A stretch of DNA of 64,000 nt. Source: Gnetum montanum. Its lineage: Eukaryota; Streptophyta; Gnetopsida; Gnetales; Gnetaceae. The stretch is taken from positions 104,693-168,692 of the forward strand of contig MNCI01005856.1 in assembly GCA_015680685.1 (NCBI GenBank). The letters run 5' to 3'. The notes beneath the pieces are model-generated. The model was not told where the DNA came from, ran no database searches, and worked only from the letters and a program-made list of their open reading frames with translations. Numbering within the stretch: the first letter of the stretch is position 1; the number at the start of each line of letters is the position of its first letter. Positions 47,035-56,446 of this stretch are shown here, one piece after another. The position numbers and the translations under genes are program-made.

Positions 47035-48110
47035 TATATGATTCACAGGATTCAGTAACTCGTTGCTATTGATATCTGCTAGCTTGAATGCTCTGTTACC
47101 ATATACATTTGCTACCAAGAAAGGGCCTTCCCAGTTTGCAGAAAATTTTCCTACTGGTTCGCAAATGGCCTTGAGAACCAAGTCTCCCTTCTTGATCGGT
47201 CGTTGTTGAAGATTATGACGGTGCTTCTACCTCTACTTATCTTGATACTTTTCGATTGTATCAAGCGTTTGTATCCGCTTCTCTTCTACTGAATCCAAAT
47301 CCATGATCCGAGACTCGGTGTGTTGAGCCTCATTTATAATCATGGAGAGGACCATTCTCAGAGAAGGAACTTGTAATTCAAGGGGTAGCACCACCTCAGA
47401 TCCATAGACTAGGCTATAGGGTGTACTGTCTGTAGCTGTCCTACATGTAGTGCGATACGCCCATAGCACATAGAGGATCTTTTCATGCCACCGTCTCTTG
47501 TTGTTGTCAAGCATTTTCTTGAGCAGGCTGATAATGACTTTGTTCGTTGCTTCGGCTTGACAATTCGCTTGTGGGTAATAGGGCGAGGAAAAATATTGTT
47601 TGATGCCAAGAATGTCACAGAAAGATTTGGTTTCCGTACTGCTAAATTGTGGCCTGTTGTCGGTCATGATAGTCATCGGGAGACCAAATCTAGTTACAAT
47701 GTTATCTAGAATGAAATGACAAATCTGTTGAGACATGATCTTCCACAAAGGAATGGATTCTACCCACTTCGTGAAATACTCAGTAGCAGTAATTATGAAG
47801 CTATGACCTGCAGAAGATTTCAGTGTGATAGGCCCTATAATGTCTAGTCCCCATCGTTGAAAGGGCCATGTTATCTGAGTCGTGTGTAGTTCTGTAGGCG
47901 ACACGTGTATAAGGTTTGCGTAACGCTGACACGTGTCACACGTTTTAACCTTTTTAAGACAATATTTTATCATGTATGACCAATAATACCCTAAGTGATG
48001 GATTTTAGAAGCCATGGCTAGTGGTGCTATGTGTCCTCCGCATAATCCCTCGTGAACCTCGCCAACTATACGTTGTGCTTGGTCTTTGTTAACGCAAGTA
48101 AGCAGTACTC
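47035..48110 (-). pseudogene. integrase of element D, nearly intact
   Basis: A 260-residue open frame (47233-48015) continues on both sides through single stops. Zinc-finger residues are readable: His in HIAP and IHHLGYYW upstream, then CDTCQ. The core has WGLDIIGP (first Asp), MTIMTDNRPQFSS (second Asp; the usual Gly of DNG is Arg) and YYPQANCQAEATNK (Glu; the usual Gly of NGQ is Cys). WAYRTT and SLVYGSEVVLP follow. The C-terminal GPF module, WEGPFLVANVYGNRAFKL, lies at about 47070-47130 after one or two stops. It inserts element DNA into the chromosome. Two glycine losses beside catalytic residues suggest that this copy is inactive. Confidence 0.8.
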
Positions 48111-48186
48111 CATCAAAAGAGTGTCTACAAAGAGTACTATCTCCTATGATGATGTACTACCTAGCTTGCTTGCAGATTGCATCTTT

Positions 48187-48790
48187 TTACGTGTGTATTA
48201 ACTCGTGCGGTGGTTCGCCATGCAAGAGGTAGGTTTTAATGTTGTCATACCACGCTGGTGTGCTATCCTCGAGCAGTGAGGATATTTGCACCACCTGAAT
48301 GATAGGACTTGTACAATCTATTATTAATGTGGGACAAGTGTCAAGAAGGTGTGATGACATGTTTAAAGCTAATGTAACCAGTGCATCGGCCAGTGTGTTA
48401 TCATTTTGTGGCATGTGTTGGTCATCGATGGTTGTGAACCACTTCAGAAGATCTTTAGCCATATCGCAGTAGGGCTATAAATGTGTAGCCTTGTAGGCAT
48501 AGACTCCTATGATTTGATTTATAACAAGGATCAAATCACCCCTAATTGCCAGGTGTTAAACATCAAGCTCTCTAGCCGTTAACAATCCCCTGAGGAGCCC
48601 CTCGTACTCTGCCATGTTGTTCATATAGGGAAAGGTCAAGCGGTAAGCATGAAGACACACATCCTCAGGTGATAGTGTAATGACTATGGTGGCATTGCCA
48701 CCTCTAATGGTTGAAGCCCTGTCAAAATATAATGTTTCTTCGGGGCTTGTTAGGACAGGGCTTAGACTGTGTACATGCTCATCTAGAAAT
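48187..48790 (-). pseudogene. second, archaeal-type RNase H (element D)
   Basis: It begins ETLYFDRASTIRGGNA (FDG changed to FDR), then MNNMAEYEGLLRGLLTARELDV with the Glu, all in the long frame that ends at 48556. The remainder follows across stops: LLKWFTTIDDQHMPQNDNTLADALVTLALN at 48370-48462 in two readable pieces, with the final Asp of the ADAL motif. A second RNase H after the ordinary one is the hallmark of the Tat lineage. The FDG glycine loss and a stop near 48556 make it non-functional. Confidence 0.75.
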
Positions 48791-50490
48791 TCAAGCTCTA
48801 TGGTTGCCTGACTATCAATAGGCAATGTTATTAATTGATCAGCTATCGCTTGGCCTTTCGTGGAAGATTGACCAATGTAATGCAGATTGAATTCTGCTGT
48901 GATAGCTTTCCAACAAGCTATTTTACTACTTTCGTATAGATTATGCGTAATGGCCCTAAGGATGTTATTTTTGCAAATAATGTTGACTTGGCTACAGAAG
49001 AGATAATGTCTGCACTTCTTGAGAGTAAATACTAACGCTAAGCAATTATGCTCTACTTCGTTGTACCTCATTTCATACACACATAGAGCATGACTCAAGT
49101 AGTAAATGGGTACTTCTGACCCATCATCCTTCTTTTGATAGAGTAATGTAGCTAAGTCTATGTCTAAAGTTACGAGGTAAATGTAAAATGGTTGATCCCT
49201 TTGCGGTGGGAAAACTGTTGGCAAGCATTGAAGCTCTTGCTTCAAGCTGTCAAATGCACGCTGACAATCATCTGTCCATTTAAAATTAACCCCCTTTTTA
49301 AGCAAATGTTGCATAGGGTGTAATTTATCGGTTAATCTCGAGATGAACCACCTAATAAACTGTAACCTCCCTTGCAATCCACGTAATTGCTTGAGATTTG
49401 CAGGGGGTGTCAATTCAACAATGGCCTTGACTTTGTCAGGATCTACTTGTATACTAGTTTCCGATACCACAAACCCCAACATGCACCTGGTTTTGACTCC
49501 GAACACGAACTTCTTTGGGTTGAGCCGGAGGTCGTATTTAGAACATCTTTTAAGGACTAACTCTAGATCCTCTGAATGATCCTCTGACTTTATAGACTTA
49601 ACAGCTATATCGTCAATATAATCGTTCAGTCTCCCTAGGAGGTAATCACTAAAGATGCACGTCATGGGTCGTTGATACGTAGCTCCGACATTTTTTAACC
49701 CAAAAGGCATCATGGTGTAACAAAAGGTCCCCCAGGGTGTCATGAATGTCGTTGTCAGCTGGTGTTCTAGGTTGATGCGTATTTTATTGTAGCCTGAGAA
49801 GCCATCCATGAAGGATAAAAGCACATGTCTAGTGGTTGTATCCACCAATTGATCGATACTCGATAATGGGAAATTATCCTTAATTGTAGCTTTGTTCAAG
49901 TCTCGGAAGTCTATGCAGATGCGTATCTCGCCGGTCTTTTTAGGAACAACTACAATGTTGGATACCTAGTCTGAGTAATCGACCGCGCAAATAAAACCAG
50001 CCTGGTATAGTTTAGTGATCTCATCACGTACTGCTAGTGTGACTTCTGGCTTAATCTTTCGTGCTTTCTGTCTAATTGCTTTGATATGGGGATCTAGGAT
50101 TATGTTGTGTTGTATTAACCTTGGGTCTAGTCCCAGCAGATCTTCGTATGATCATGAAAACACTGTGATATTGTTCTGGAGGACCTATTTTATGTCGTCA
50201 TGTGCCTTTTATTCTAGTAAAGAACTAACCTTAAGAGTTTTAGTCTCACCTTTATGCGTAACCATAGAGACCTCGTCGATGGGGTCTTCGGTTACATCTC
50301 CAGCTTCCAGATCTAGCGTGCGCGTCGATTGCTCTGGCCAGTCTAGAGATGTTTCCGACGTGGCTATGGTTACATCATCAAGGGCAAGGTTAGTTTCTAC
50401 TATTGTGGGATCGAGTTCTCTAATGATTTCCCCATGTGGGCCTATTAAAACTAGGGGTGCAGATAAAGTTTCGTCCATTTGCCAATTATC
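48791..50490 (-). pseudogene. reverse transcriptase and first RNase H of element D
   Basis: After the acceptor at 50491 the protein starts DNWQMDETLSAPLVLIGPHG. ETKTLKVSSLLE and, after one stop near 49963 in YSDxVSNIVVVPKK, RICIDFRDLNKATIKDNFPL follow. The palm has LLSFMDGFSGYNKI and LNDYIDDIAVKS (YxDD present as YIDD). The thumb has LRGLQGRLQFIRWFI. RNase H is YLVTLDIDLATLLYQKKDDG with its Asp and NEVEHNCLALVFTLKK with its Glu. The main open frame is 447 codons. It makes element DNA from RNA. With only a few stops, this is the best preserved polymerase in the window. Confidence 0.85.
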
Positions 50491-50821
50491 CTGCAAAATT
50501 GTCAAATATGAAAGTAATTAGAAAGAAGTCAAGTTTGATGCGATAAGTATTTAATGAATAACACTTGGTTTAGGCTAAAAGGATGTGATGTGACATTACT
50601 GAGCGTAAGAAGCTAACTAAATTTTAAATTCTATGAACAGCCTATAATTAATGCCACCTGATTACGAGGAGATAAGATGCAGTAGTTTAGGGTAGTTTCG
50701 GACCGTAATGCATGCAATATCTGTTGCAATTAATCCCTTGATTTTTGGGTTCCAGCTCATACTAACACCAGCATTTAGGCATGTCTCGCTGAAATTAGGT
50801 GTCAAGTTGGTTAATTTCGCA

Positions 50822-50827
50822 TATAAG
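50822..50827 (+). promoter_or_regulatory. TATA box of the antisense gene (element D)
   Basis: CATATAAGTAGGC, with TATAAG starting 148 bases before ATG 50970; E has TATAAA 147 bases before its ATG. The stretch between is purine-rich and noncoding in both, fitting a 5' leader. Confidence 0.65.
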
Positions 50828-50969
50828 TAGGCAGTTCTCATCGAAAACAGGTTGTTGGCTATCGCGAATTTGAATTCTCGGCTGTCACAGAGAGAAGGAG
50901 AAAGAGCAAGAGATTACTGTGCATTATTTGTGAAGGTGTGAAGGTGTGAAGGTGTTCAGGACTACAAAA

Positions 50970-53900
50970 ATGGCGCCAAAAGTAAGAGGGAAGAACGCCA
51001 AATTGGCAAAGATCGACGAAGTACAAGGGAGCCTGCAGCGTGCTTCGCAGGCTTTGGTTAAAGTGAGATATGTCACTCCCCTGAATCGGTATGCCATCCC
51101 TTGCTTATTCATATTGCTTTTAATGATATGCCTCTTCTTTACAGTGTTTATTCTTTTAGCATCATCTGTATAAATTAGAGTTTTAGGCTGTGGACCTCGC
51201 ATTAAAATGAGGGTTTATACAACAGTATTACATCTATCGCCGTTGTCTGGGACAAACCTTGTACTGTTACAAGGGTTTAGGCGATTTCGGCTGTATAGAT
51301 AAAGTGTAATTTGTAAAGTTTCTATAGTTTAAGCATGCAATCAGAATCTAGACAATAATGTGTTTATTTTTTTGTACAGTATCATGTTGAAACCCATCCT
51401 AATTGTCTTGGACATAGTCGGGGTTTTATGTTGTATAAACCCGATCGTACCCAATGTTCCTCCCCCTCAGACTTGGTTGCAGGGGAGGGCTATATGGTTC
51501 CAAAAGGGTGCGCTGGAGTTTCTGCAGTTTTTGCTGCATAACTATAGTATTATTGTGTGGTTGCATCAATCGGGGGATGTGGCTGGTGCTATTTTGGAAC
51601 ATCTGTTAGTGGGTTCTATGCAGGGAATCCTGGCTTTCTTGATAGACGGGGCTATCGATACTGGTCATCCCCAAGACCGCGAACTTAGCGCTAGAGGGTT
51701 GAGGCGCTTGAGTTGGATCTAGGAAATGGCCAGGTTTAGCTGTTACCATGTATACAATACTTTGTTCGTGGCTCATCATGTCTCGACTTACTTTCAGAAC
51801 CCACCAGGCACAGTGTATTATTCAGGCGGGTAAGTTGTTTTATTGGTGGTATTGTCATTATGTTTTTTATGTCTGAATTTGTAAAGCGTAAGATAATAAT
51901 GTGTTATATGATACAGGTTTTTCATCAACGATAATGGGTTAGTAGGCAATAGTGATACATTGACCTGGACTGAAATAGCGATAAAGGAGTTTACCTCCAC
52001 TAGCAACATACGCGCTGGTATAATGGGGCAGATGGCCTTCGACATTCATGAGTATCTCACCTGTTATGCTGATTCCTTCAAGAATTATCAGAATCTTAGG
52101 TGGTTACATGAAGAATGGATTTTGAACCCACCCCTTACCCTCGTGGACGTGCATAGGAAACTTCCTCCATTTCCTTTGCCATTTGGACCTGGTAAGGTTT
52201 TGTTGTTGTTATTAGTTACAGTATATTATATTGTTTTTGTTTTGTTTTTTGAAATGTTGGGTAATAATGTTTTTGCTACTTTGACATGTGCCTTGCGTTA
52301 TCAGTCTAGGAATCTTGGGAGATTACCATCACAATTTTCAGCCGCAAGGCGAATACCCTCCTCTTTCGTTATGGTGACATAAAAGAGGCACAACGCTAGC
52401 TTGGCCACGTAGCGGCCCCAGTTGCATTGGTCACCAAGCTGCGGGAAGTGAGGCTAATGCATTTATTTCTGGCTGTAACCCCTGATGTCCCTGCCAGTGA
52501 AATGTTAACTCTGGTTAACTCCTTTAGTGAAGGAGATGAGCGTTTTTGCACACATGTGCATCACATGCGTGTAAATTTTGATATCAACGCTTAGCTATTT
52601 ACTTACCTCTTCGGCATCCCCTATGACGATCTTCCCATAGAGGAAAAGTTGAGGAAGAGCATCAAATGTTAGGAAGAGCTGGAGGAGTGGCTAGGGACCA
52701 AGAAGGAAACCAAGGGGATCCCTTGTGAAAAGATTGAATTAGAGGTCGTCAAGACTATCTATCCCCTCTTCTGGGCCCAGGCTTTTCACAAAACACTCTC
52801 GCAGGGGAGGTTCTTTACCATAGAACAGGCCTGTATCATACGAGAGGTTATGGAGGAGGGGACCCAGTTCGACTGGGCAAGCTATTTCGCCGAGGGGTTA
52901 TGCACTGAAATGATCAGGCTCCGCGAGAAGCTTGAGTCTTGTTTTAGTGTGCATTTCGCCTTCTTCATAGTTTGCCTCCAACGTTTTGCCAAATTTTTGG
53001 TTGTCCAGAGGAATGGGGTCTGGGTGCTGCAAGACCGAGACCAGCTATCCAAACCTTGGATTTCCCATATTTTTGGCACTACCCGAGGTCAGGATCCTTT
53101 GGAGGGGATTGGGGAGTCTCTGTCTATAACAACAAGGGATTTGGCGGAGCGTCAAGTGCGAGGCCCTGACAGCATAGGTGGGGTGGTTCCCAATTACACC
53201 AGCGATGCTTCACGAGGGAAACGCCTAGTGGCAGAGATTGTAGACACCTCGGCTTAGTGTAAAAGGCCTCGCCTAACTGAGGCCCCTGTGGAACTAGCAA
53301 GTGGCACAGGCAGAACTGTGCAAGTCAGAGTTCAGTGAAGTAAACCCCCGCTTGGTAAGTGTAAAGACGTAGTGAAAGTTATGACAATTATTGTATTACG
53401 CAACTTTATTTAGGGTATTCTGAATTGTTTAAATATGTTATGTGACATGAACAGTGAGACCTGCGGAGCAGTTGACCCTTGAAACAGGGGCAGTGGTATT
53501 ACGGCATGGGGAAGGGGCCCCAGTTTTGTAAGAAGAGGCCCCGGCTGTTAGAATAAGTGATGCACAGATCCTTGTGTGTGAGGAGAGAGAGGAGGCGAAA
53601 AATGTTGACACACTCCCAACTGTATCAGGTAGAGGTAATTAGTGTATTAGAATTTTTTAAAGAATTCTGCTAATAACTGAAAATTTTAACTTAATTATGC
53701 TGCAGATGAACAAGATGCATCCACGTCCGTTGTTTTAAGCAGAGCGTGGGGAGAATTTCCTAATAAGTTTGCCTTCATGGAAGGCGTTGTCAGCGATATG
53801 ATCGAGCACCTCGAGTGCGTTGATCCTGGGGCTAGTATGTTACAGCTATAGTAGGTTTATTTTATTATAAAGTTATAATGTTTTATTTAGGTTTGATACT

Positions 53901-55042
53901 ATTTGTTATCAGGAGCTCGCTTTCGATGGGACCCTACGGAGCCTATTGACCTGGACACAGTGAAGCCTTCATCGGACGAGGCAGTTGTGCCATGCAACAT
54001 TTATGAGGAAATGCGTAAATGTGCATTACACTCAACCCACTCCTTGTGGGAGAGTCAAAATGCCAATGAGGACCTCTGGAAGAAACTGCAGAGGTCAGAG
54101 AAGGAAAAGGTGTATTTGGCTAAAGAGGTTGAAGATTTAAAATCGTGATGTGAATTCCTATAGGTGCGAGGAACAGGTGAAGAGGACTGGCATACAGCTG
54201 TTATTGATTACGCTCGCTATTGGACTGTGCTTAGGACTAGCGTACAAACCAGTCGGGAATTGGTGGAGCAAAGGATGCAAATAGAGCTGTTGGCCCAGAA
54301 AAACCAGGACTGGAAGGATTTTTGCGCAAGCGTGCAAGAGTGAGGGCAGAAAGAAAAAGATCACAAGCATCTGTATAAGTGAGAAAGTCTTGCTTATCGT
54401 CAGCACTATTGAGATTCTGCCATTGAAGGTCAGTCCTTGCAGGTATTCCTCGATGTCATTGGTGCATCTAAGGCCTTTGAGAGGTTCTAGGAGCAGGTGA
54501 CGGTAAGCGCATCCCCTGAAAGAGAAATTACTCTTCCTGGGGATGAGATCAGAGTCCCTACTTTCTTCCCTAAACTTCCCTGATGGAATAGTGTGGAGAA
54601 AGGGAAGGTGAAGGCTGGAACTGATCTGGGGAATGGAGTTTGGTCTAAATTAACTGAAGATGAAATTATGTAGTGCTTATGGGTCGGTTTAGATCAGCTC
54701 CCCTTTTCTACGGATGCAGGACCATCACGAGTAAGTTTGAATGTTATTGAATTTAAATTTTCTAATTTATGCTATCATGGCTTTTGCTTATGTATTCATT
54801 GTATATAGGTACAAGGAGTGGATGAAGAAGGCAGACAGGATGAGGAGCAAGTACAGGAAGAAGGGTGTAATGATGTAGACCATCCTCCTGGGGAGCCAGT
54901 GTTAGTAGAAGAAACCCGTGAAGATGACATTCTTGATGAAGGAATATCCTCTAAAAGGGACTGCCCACTTAAGGATGACTTGTTAGGCTTAGAGGTAGAC
55001 CTAAGGGATACGGGTGACAGTGGTACCAGGGGGGATGCGTAA
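50970..55042 (+). pseudogene. antisense, multi-exon gene of element D (NIF/FCP1-like domain plus coiled-coil tail)
   Basis: Likely exons: 50970-51088, 51380-51829, 51917-52191, 52305-53354, 53455-53628, 53706-53834, 53913-54730, 54809-55042; all have GT/AG borders, the later ones less certain. Exon 2 into 3 resembles the NIF/FCP1 HAD-phosphatase domain: ILIVLDIVGVLCC (usual DLDGVL), ALEFLQFLL, IIVWLH, then FVAHHVSTYFQNPPGTVYY (usual VDDSPxxxxxNPPxT), then NDNGL. The second Asp of motif I and both Asp of the last motif are missing. Exon 4 is a conserved unidentified region (FGIPYDDLP, YPLFWAQAFHKTL, CLQRFAKFLVV). Exons 7-8 are helical and acidic (LWKKLQRSEKEKVYLAKEV). Stops are few: TAG at 51720 and in exon 4, and TGA at 54146. 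Product role unknown. Confidence 0.7.
51380..51829 (+). pseudogene. exon 2 of D antisense gene: phosphatase-like domain
   Basis: A 450-nt exon entered in phase 2 and left in phase 2 at GG/GTAAGT. It carries motif I (LDIVGVLC) and the FCP1-type block with Trp-Leu-His in place of Trp-Thr-Ser. After one TAG at 51720 (Trp codon in E) come YNTLFVAHHV and NPPGTVYY. E's exon 2 is 449 nt and aligns throughout. FCP1/NIF enzymes remove phosphate from proteins, such as the RNA polymerase II tail; without the catalytic Asp pair this one would be a binding or decoy fold. Confidence 0.65.
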
Positions 55043-55647
55043 TTGTGATTTACGCATGATTTTATTTATGAAATTGAACAATGGTGATCATTGGCAAGAT
55101 TACTTATGAGATTTTGTTTATGGTTCTTTATTTATTTTAATGTTTAATTTTATGTCTTTATTTATATAAAGCGTGTAAATGGAATTGTTAAAGATTTTGT
55201 ATAGGTTGTGTCATTATAACTGTAGAATGGAATTGCTAGTTTAAGGCCATTGCAGGCCGTCATGTAGCATTTGCGTAAGATAAAAAAAATTATCTAGTTT
55301 TAGGCCATTATGGACCATTGCTAGTTTAAGGCCATTGCGGGCCATCACTATTTTTAGGCCGTTGCAGGTCATCTGCGTAAGTATGGAAGTGTAATTGATA
55401 AAAATGTACATATCTGCATAATTGTGCTAATTGTGACTAATGGCAGTCAAGGAGCGTAAATGACATAAAAATGGAAAATGTAAACAGCATAATGGATAGA
55501 AAGCGTAAATATGTATGTATATATTGAAGAAAAATAACAATGAAATTTGATAAGCGTAAATGAAAAACTAGTAAAAAAAATGTAACGATGCGCATAAATA
55601 CCAGTTAGATCAATCGCTAGCCCGCAATTGTTTCTTAATGGCCTTTA
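55043..55647. other. 3' flank of D antisense gene within the sense intron
   Basis: This is AT-rich noncoding sequence after the stop codon at 55040-55042. Three or four isolated minisatellite-type units (CTAGTTTAAGGCCATTGCAGGCC) lie at 55225-55375. A plausible polyadenylation region for the antisense transcript, but no single clear signal was picked. Confidence 0.4.
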
Positions 55648-55648
55648 C

Positions 55649-56446
55649 ATTCAATGGTGTATAAGGGTGGGGAGATTTGTGACCTGACTCTTCCATACTA
55701 TCTTCCTGAAATGGTGGGTCAGCCCAGGCTAGGCTGTCATCATTCACTTCGGCTTGTTTAGGAATTCAGACATGAGTTTGATCTTCAGGCATCTCAATCT
55801 CCGAACCCCACTCCTCCTCTATGTTGTTGACAGTCCTAGGAGTTATTTCATCACCATGTATTACTACCTCTCCTCCTGCATAAGGGAGATGTATCTCTTG
55901 ATGTATTGGTGATGAAACTGCCCTTAGTTGGGCTAGCCAGGACCTCCCTAGGATCAGGTTGAAACAGGGCATCTCCTCGACAACGATGAATGTAGCATCT
56001 GTTGGGAATTGATCCCCTACCACAAATTCGATGTGCACCATTCCCTTGACTTGAACCCATGACCCGTTGAAAGAATTTAGGCATGATGTCATTGTAGGAA
56101 TGATCTGGTCGACCAGGCCCAACTTATCCACTATAGGATAAGGGGTGACATTCGCAGTCACGCCATCGTCAACGTGTACCCTCCAGATTTGATATTGATC
56201 AACCCGGATGGTGATAAACATGGGCTTTGTCATTACTCGACCTTTCTCGGGATCATCTTTGATGGATTCATCGTAAAAGGTCAAAGGGGTTGGTTTAGGT
56301 TGCTCAGCGACGGGAGGAAGCATGACAACATGTATCGCTTCCTCTTTTGCTAGTAAGCCTTCATCCACTGGTATGGATGTCAGCATATGAACCATAGCCT
56401 CATAGTGTTTTTGAGATGTCATAAGCAGGTCATAGAGGCTCAACAT
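55649..56446 (-). pseudogene. protease of element D
   Basis: A 226-residue open frame is followed by a single TGA (55766-55768) and then about 40 more in-frame codons to the donor at 55648. The leader is MLSLYDLLMTSQ and VHMLTSIPVDEG. The active-site stretch is WRVHVDDGVTANVTP, then VDKLGLVDQI and LNSFNGSWVQVKG. FVVGDQFPTDATFIVVEEM and LILGRSWLAQL follow, with an acidic tail. The retropepsin D-[ST]-G is DDG here and in H; B and C read YDG and NDG, so the family seems to use xDG-[AVS]. It cuts the gag-pol protein. Gag lies directly upstream in the same direction. Confidence 0.8.

Larger units (their letters stand above)
50491..55648 (-). other. putative sense intron between protease and reverse transcriptase (element D)
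   Basis: On the minus strand a donor AAT/GTAAAG stands at 55648 after the protease frame, and a pyrimidine-rich AATTTTGCAG/GAT acceptor ends at 50491. Removing the 5158 bases joins protease (PYTPLN) to RT (DNWQMD) in the same codon phase. E has an equivalent acceptor at 42694. Ogre-type Tat elements are known to splice an intron at this same place. The intron contains the whole antisense gene, TATA to stop codon. Splicing itself is inferred. Confidence 0.6.

Noticed and set aside
50015-50521. 168-codon + frame opposite RT
   Set aside because: It is a shadow of the RT coding sequence on the minus strand; the minus translation carries the conserved pol motifs.
51380-51829. Active host-type phosphatase gene
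   Set aside because: Catalytic Asp residues are absent in both copies and a TAG interrupts the exon; it can only be a phosphatase-like relic carried by the element.
52850-53257. Open frame of 135 codons as a stand-alone host gene
   Set aside because: It is the open part of exon 4 of the antisense gene of D, colinear with broken exon 4 of E, and lies inside a retroelement between its LTRs.
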